From Heliocidaris tuberculata (Eukaryota; Echinodermata; Echinoidea; Camarodonta; Echinometridae), in NCBI GenBank assembly GCA_025618425.1, contig CM046852.1, positions 6,903,566 through 6,967,565 of the forward strand: a stretch of 64,000 bases of DNA, read 5' to 3'. The notes beneath the pieces were generated by a model that saw nothing but the letters and a program-made list of their open reading frames with translations, did not search any database and was not told where the DNA came from. Every line of letters starts with the position of its first letter. Positions within the stretch are counted from its first letter, which is position 1. Shown here piece after piece: positions 59,251 to 64,000 of this stretch. The translations under genes were made by a program, and so were the position numbers.

Positions 59251-59705
59251 CACTGTCTCTTTTGCTACATTTGCTTTATCTTTACAATAGAAATTAAGTC
59301 ATATCGAAGCATATTTGGCATTATGAAAGTAAATTACTTAAGAAATCAGTTCAATAGGGTGGTGAGTGCAGTCGTACGAGTGCGACAGTGACTTTGCGCG
59401 TGCGTGATACATGTATTTTAAAATGCTCAAAATGGTTTAGGATCACTTTTAGGCATAAAATTTCATTAAGGGTTTGGGTTATATTTTGCATTACACACGT
59501 GCCCACGAACATGTGAAAATGTAAAAAATGGTTTAGAAGTGATTCTAAAGGTGTTTTCATGCTATTTTGAACACTTTAAAACACTTAATCATTGCCTTGA
59601 CTGACCATGGAAAATTATCGAGGGGGGGGGGGGGCGGCGGATAGAGATAGAGGTTAGCTGACACCCTCTGCTGTCTTATGAATCAATTTTTATTTGGTTT
59701 ATCTT

Positions 59706-60122
59706 TTAACCCTTTCAAGACAATTGACCACATTTTGTGGTTTGGCTCATTAACTTTTGATTCAGAGCTCTAAAAAAATATACCAGATGCATGAGTAGAA
59801 AGAGCAAAAATTTCTGCACACACTAATGAATTTTTGTTTCATGACCATATTGCGTTCGATGCCAGGGATTGTTAAAACAAGAATAAGCTTTAAAATCCTT
59901 AAATTGGCAACACAATGAGAGCTTCAAAATCATTGTATTTCATCAAAATTGGCAATTTTTTCAACTTTTGGACAAAAATCTTTAACCATGTGTATTGTTT
60001 TCCAAAACATTACACCTCATTAGAACCATGTAGCACTAAAAGAAAAATATTATTGTTGCCAATTTGAAGAACGAAATGTGATCAATTTAGCCCTAAAATA
60101 ATTCCTGTCCTGAAAGGGTTAA
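59706..60122 (-). mobile_element. piggyBac-like MITE, copy 2 (inverted)
   Basis: TTAA at both edges, CCCTTTC and GAAAGGG ends, about 80-90 percent like copy 1 read in the opposite direction. Confidence 0.78.
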
Positions 60123-60188
60123 AAGGTTGGTTCTGTTTCCATTTAGGTTCTGCTATAAAAGTCCGCCAGTTTCAATAGTGCTATCTTA

Positions 60189-60599
60189 TTAACCCTTTCA
60201 GGACAGGAATTATTTAAGGAGTAAATTGATCACATTTTGTTCTTCAAATTGGCAACAGTAATATTTTTCTTTTAGTGCTACATGGTTCTAACAAAATGCA
60301 ATGTCTTTGAAAACAAAATACATCATTAGAAACTTAGTCAAAAGTTGAAAAAAATGCCAATTTTGTTAAAAAACAGTGATTTTGAACCTCTCAATGTGTT
60401 GCCAATTTAAGGATTTTGAAGCTTATTCTCCTTTTTAAAATTCCTGGCATCAAATGCAATATGGTCAGGCAACAAAAATGGACACAATGTGTGTAGAAAT
60501 TTTTGCTCATTCTACTCATGCATCTGGTATATTTTTTAAGGCTCTGAATCAAAAGTTATTGATCCAAACCACAAAATGTGGTCAATTGTCTCGAAAGGG
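60189..60599 (+). mobile_element. piggyBac-like MITE, copy 3, right flank lost
   Basis: TTAACCCTTTCAGGACAGGA at the left; GTCTCGAAAGGG at the right but followed by ACATT, not TTAA. Lies only 67 bp from copy 2 in opposite orientation, forming a large inverted pair. Confidence 0.78.
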
Positions 60600-61080
60600 A
60601 CATTCCGTGAATGCCTCTACAGACTGTGTGAAGGGGTTTCAAAGTCAATACGAGCCAAAAGAAATACATTCATATAGAACCGGCGCTTGCTTATGTGAAA
60701 TCGCTTCATCTCGTCACCCCACCGGCAACGTGCCAAGTTTCAAGATCAAATATGCGGACTGCTGCAGTAACAGTGGAAATATACTAAGAGTAGTAGTAGT
60801 CGTAGTAGACAGATATCATGGAAGTAGTCATGAAGTTGATGTGGAAAACTTGTAGGAAGTATCTGCAATATGATAATAAAACAGTACTAAGAAAACGGAC
60901 AATATACAATCATTGATCGTACCATCTACACACATCTTACAGTCATCATTCACACATATACATATTCTCATACTCTTAAAAAATTAAGTTGAATTCTGGT
61001 CATGCAATTACAATGTGAAAGAAACTTCTTAAAAGCAGTTTAGAAAGGCTGATGATACAGGAAACGAGACTTGGTGTACA
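60600..61080. other. Intergenic; open frame 60454..60855 not accepted
   Basis: The frame begins inside the MITE and has no recognisable domain. No other feature is seen. Confidence 0.3.
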
Positions 61081-61088
61081 CTACAAGG

Positions 61089-61233
61089 CAGGGGCGGATC
61101 CAGGATTTTGGAAAAGGGGGTGGTGGGAGGGCACACAAATGCAGGATTGTCAACTTTTTCTCCAGCCCAACAAAAGTCACTCAATGGGGGGGGGGCGGTT
61201 ATGGGGTCCAGTCCCCCCTATAATTCTCTGACA

Positions 61234-61297
<64 letters not shown>

Positions 61298-61366
61298 TTT
61301 TCAGTTCTTAAGGGGGGGGGGGCACGGGCCGGGATATATTGCCCCCCCTCCCTAAATCCGCCACTG
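61089..61366. mobile_element. hAT-type MITE with perfect 8-bp target duplication
   Basis: CAGGGGCGGATCCAGGATTT at the left, AAATCCGCCACTG at the right; flanked by CTACAAGG at 61081..61088 and 61367..61374. Contains a pure A run of about 58 bp (61238..61295) between G and C runs. Confidence 0.9.
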
Positions 61367-61618
61367 CTACAAGGTTTTGAAATCAAACTGATGAACAATT
61401 GACTCCGTTTCACATGCACTGCACACAGAAATGTGAACATGAGACTACACACAATTATGTGGCATGAATGTTCGACCCGAACACTTCACCTACTGCTCTT
61501 TATGGAAGAGCAAACCCTTTTTCAGGGGACATTTCTACTGTGATATTCTTCCAAACTGCTATAAAAAGATAGAGCAAGCTTGCAAGTCATGTTTCACCTT
61601 TACCAGAACTCACATTCA

Positions 61619-61755
61619 GGGGAGCGTTTCATGAAAGGAAGTTGTCGGATATTTCATCCGACAACTGTTATAAGCTACTGAAATCCTTGCATCTGATTGG
61701 CTGAGAGCAAATTTGTCGGATAAAATATCTGACAAGTCCTTTCATGAAACGCCCC
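61619..61755. mobile_element. Short MITE with GGGG-GCGTTTCATGAAA termini and TGATTGG word, copy 3
   Basis: GGGGAGCGTTTCATGAAAGG pairs with CCTTTCATGAAACGCCCC; TTGTCGGAT words pair inside; the complement of CCAATCA is at 61696. Same design as 44903 and 57863 with a different arm sequence. Confidence 0.78.
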
Positions 61756-61852
61756 CCCCCCAGGTTTCTAAACTTACTAGAACAAGTTACTGATTATTGT
61801 GTCCCTTCTTTTCAATTTTCTTTCATTCATATATTTTAGGCCTATTGCTCTG

Positions 61853-62256
61853 CATGCCGAAAAAAAAGGAAGAAAAAAAAAAAAAAAAAAGAGAGAACAG
61901 AAATCGCATGGCGACTGATATTTTGTAGGTAAGCACCTCCATAAATTCATATGAAGAACATTTCCATGATTTTATGAAGCGCTCCCTATACTGAATTTGC
62001 GGAGGAGTGGGGTTGTTTTATTTCTGTTCAATTTTCAATTTTTTCATTTTGGGGCCTTTAAGGGGGAAAGGATGTTGAGTACTTCTCTGGTATCATCTTA
62101 CAACGCAAACACTATGCCGAATGATCTTGTTCAATGTCAATAGACTCATGTTTTGAATATGTCTAGACTGCATGTTTCATTAAATAAATAAATTAACAGT
62201 AGAAAATTATTCATTACTATGATTATGAGTCAAGTTTGTAAAATAATTATCCATTG
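61853..62256 (+). repeat. Dispersed repeat family R1, copy 2
   Basis: Same word order as 28290..28750 (GCATGGCGACTGAT, GAAGCGCTCCCTATACTGAA, GAATATGTCTAGACTGCATG), with an A run near the left end. Confidence 0.75.
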
Positions 62257-62330
62257 ATTATACCCGAGAGTGGGGGAGATGGGGTGAAATCGACCCGACT
62301 TTGGGGTCCCTTTTTTTTTTGGGGGGGGGT

Positions 62331-62609
62331 ACTTGTTTTTCTGAAGGTTCGTTTTTCCGAAGGTTCATAATTCTGAAGGTTCGTAATTCCGAAATACAAA
62401 TTTCCCATAGAAGGGGGAAATATGAACCCTTTTTATTTTCGGAATTACGAAGCCTTAGCTATTTCATTTTCGGAATTACGAACCCTTTTTCATTTTCGAA
62501 ATTATGAACCCTTTTTCATTTTCGGAATTATGAACCTTCGGAATTACGAACCTTCGGAGTAACGAACCTTCGGAAATACGGCCTTCGGAATTATGAACCC
62601 TCGGAAAAA
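62331..62609. mobile_element. Foldback element packed with TTCGGAATTACGAACC motif
   Basis: Ends ACTTGTTTTTCTGAAGGTTC and CCCTCGGAAAAACGACATGT; between them the motif or its complement occurs about nine times. Non-coding. Confidence 0.7.
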
Positions 62610-62743
62610 CGACATGTAACCTCTCTTTTGGGGGCTCTGGGGGCTAAGCCCGGCGACAACGTTTAGGCTGACAACCTTTTTGTCAATGACTTAGATGGTC
62701 TAAGTAAGTTTAAGGGGTAAAAAATTATGGGTAAAATGGGGTG

Positions 62744-63648
62744 CACTCTTAAAATGTTGGGTAAATTTAGTTGGGTAACTGCTGGTTGGTTAAAAATATT
62801 CCCAATTCTGGGCTATTATTAACCAACTGGACACTCGAGTGGTGTAACCAATATTGGTCAATACTTTTTACCTAAATATTGGGCATATATTTACCAACAG
62901 TATTTGGTAATTATGGGTTGGGTACTTGTTGCCCTGTAGTTGTGTAATTTTGTCACATTTCCTTTGCCAGTTGGGTAAATTTTGTTGGGTAACTGATGGT
63001 TGGTTAGAAATTCGCTTTTGCCCAACTTGTGGTAAATATTTTGACCCAATATTGGGGAAAACACTTATATGAATATTCATGAATTTTTAGCAGCGTATGG
63101 TTTGGGGTGGCCCGATTTACTAACTGTCACCGAATGCATAAAAAAATATAAGGGGTATATAAGAGCTTGCACTAGTTTGCACTAACTGGATAGGATAGGA
63201 CTAGGATAGGATAGGTTAAGATATAGGATAGGATAGCTTAAAAAATAGGATAGGTTAGGATTGATTAGGTTAAGACCCAGAAGGACGTAACAAGCAGATA
63301 TCATTTTCTTTTACCTAGGTTGGAGGATAAAGGAAACAATAAATTGGGCAGCTGAATTTGCCCAACCACATGATATTTGTTACCAAACAGCTGAACAAAT
63401 AGAGGATTGGGTAAGATTGGTTGGGCAATAATTACCCAACTGAGAATATAACCAACAGTTGGGCAATTGTAGAGTTGGGTAAAATCTAATGGGTCACCAA
63501 CTGATGGGCAATTTAATTTGCCCAACAACATAGTAAATGGATTGCCCAACATCAGTTGGGCAAATTTTAACCAAAAGTTGTGTGGACAGTATGTTGCCCA
63601 GTGTTGGTTAAAAATTGGGCATTTTTTTGCCCAACTTTTTTAAGAGTG
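62744..63648. mobile_element. 905-bp foldback element packed with TTGGGTAA / TTGCCCAAC motif
   Basis: CACTCTTAAAATGTTGGGTA at the left, TGCCCAACTTTTTTAAGAGTG-type end at the right; about thirty short TTGGG(T/C)AA words in both orientations. A (GGATAG)n stretch lies at 63185..63265. No protein is encoded. Confidence 0.8.
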
Positions 63649-63825
63649 TGACTATTTCCAGACAGGCTCCTGGCCTAATATGTTTATTGTCTCAGCACAG
63701 AAGTTTTAAAAACATAGTAAGTGCATGATGAGCTAATCTAGGCGCCATTTCGTATAATTCCGACATATTATGCTATATCTCTTCAAAAAAGGTCATAACA
63801 TAACCACAAGTACGCAGTGTCACAG

Positions 63826-64000
63826 TCAGGGTTATGCTGAATACGTCTCCGGTATCATCTTATAATACAAATTATGAGAACTATGCAGAATGAACATGTT
63901 CAGCATGTTCACTGTCAATAGACGCATGTTTTGAATATGTCTAGACTGCACGTTTCATTAAATACATTAATTAACAGTAGAAAATTATTCATTACCATGA
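63826..64000 (+). repeat. Dispersed repeat family R1, copy 3 (partial)
   Basis: From CGTCTCCGGTATCATCTTA to ATTACCATGA it follows the last 170 bp of the family. It is truncated at the left, where it joins a fragment of the 545-bp unit (63705..63800), and runs to the window end. Confidence 0.75.

Noticed and set aside
60454..60855. 133-codon open frame
   Set aside because: Starts inside a piggyBac-like MITE and shows no known domain.

Overview
This is eukaryotic, intron-rich, repeat-dense DNA from a marine invertebrate. Frequent TACATGTA and ACCGGTA words, very long G/C and A/T homopolymers, and many foldback (MITE) elements suggest an echinoderm, sea urchin-like genome. That assignment is an inference. 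I saw no prokaryotic features, CRISPR array, tRNA or rRNA.

Four host-type gene models can be supported by splice sites and reading-frame phase. (1) 216..4132 (+): the 3' half of an EF-hand protein resembling EFCAB6, five exons, the start lying off the left edge. (2) 10860..15770 (-): a complete five-exon gene for the spliceosomal Sm protein E (SNRPE), 92 codons, with a 2.7-kb first intron that holds two inverted-repeat elements. (3) 32826..39073 (-): a multi-exon gene whose exons join in phase into an OTU cysteine-protease domain fused to a full-length hAT-type transposase (1138 aa). It has a tandemly duplicated, phase-symmetric linker exon, one copy of which is dead. (4) 56494..56680 (+): the first coding exon of an MFS/SLC16-like (monocarboxylate transporter) gene that runs off the right side.

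Retroelements: a CR1/L2-type LINE 3' end in an intron of gene 1 (3172..3680, -), a broken LINE RT around 26.2-28.3 kb (+), and a nearly complete but frameshifted L1/Tx1-like LINE (52.2-56.3 kb, +) preceded by three 240-bp tandem repeats.

DNA elements dominate the rest. Five hAT-type non-autonomous elements have recognisable 7-8-bp target duplications. Three 410-bp piggyBac-like TTAA elements are present. A TTAA-flanked element carrying a decayed THAP domain (Kolobok-like) is nested inside a LINE RT. Several pogo/Tigger-like MITEs, three MITEs with a CCAATCA word near the centre, and several foldback elements packed with copies of one short motif complete the set. A 1.5-kb polypyrimidine tract and an 82-bp dimeric minisatellite sit inside a 4.6-kb inverted-repeat-bounded segment (21.2-25.7 kb).

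The OTU-hAT gene is the most notable protein. All expected OTU and hAT signature residues are visible, and the window is littered with short hAT-type elements that such a transposase could mobilise; that link is inference. Coordinates of splice sites were read by eye; coordinates of repeats are good to a few bases where termini are clear and to tens of bases otherwise.
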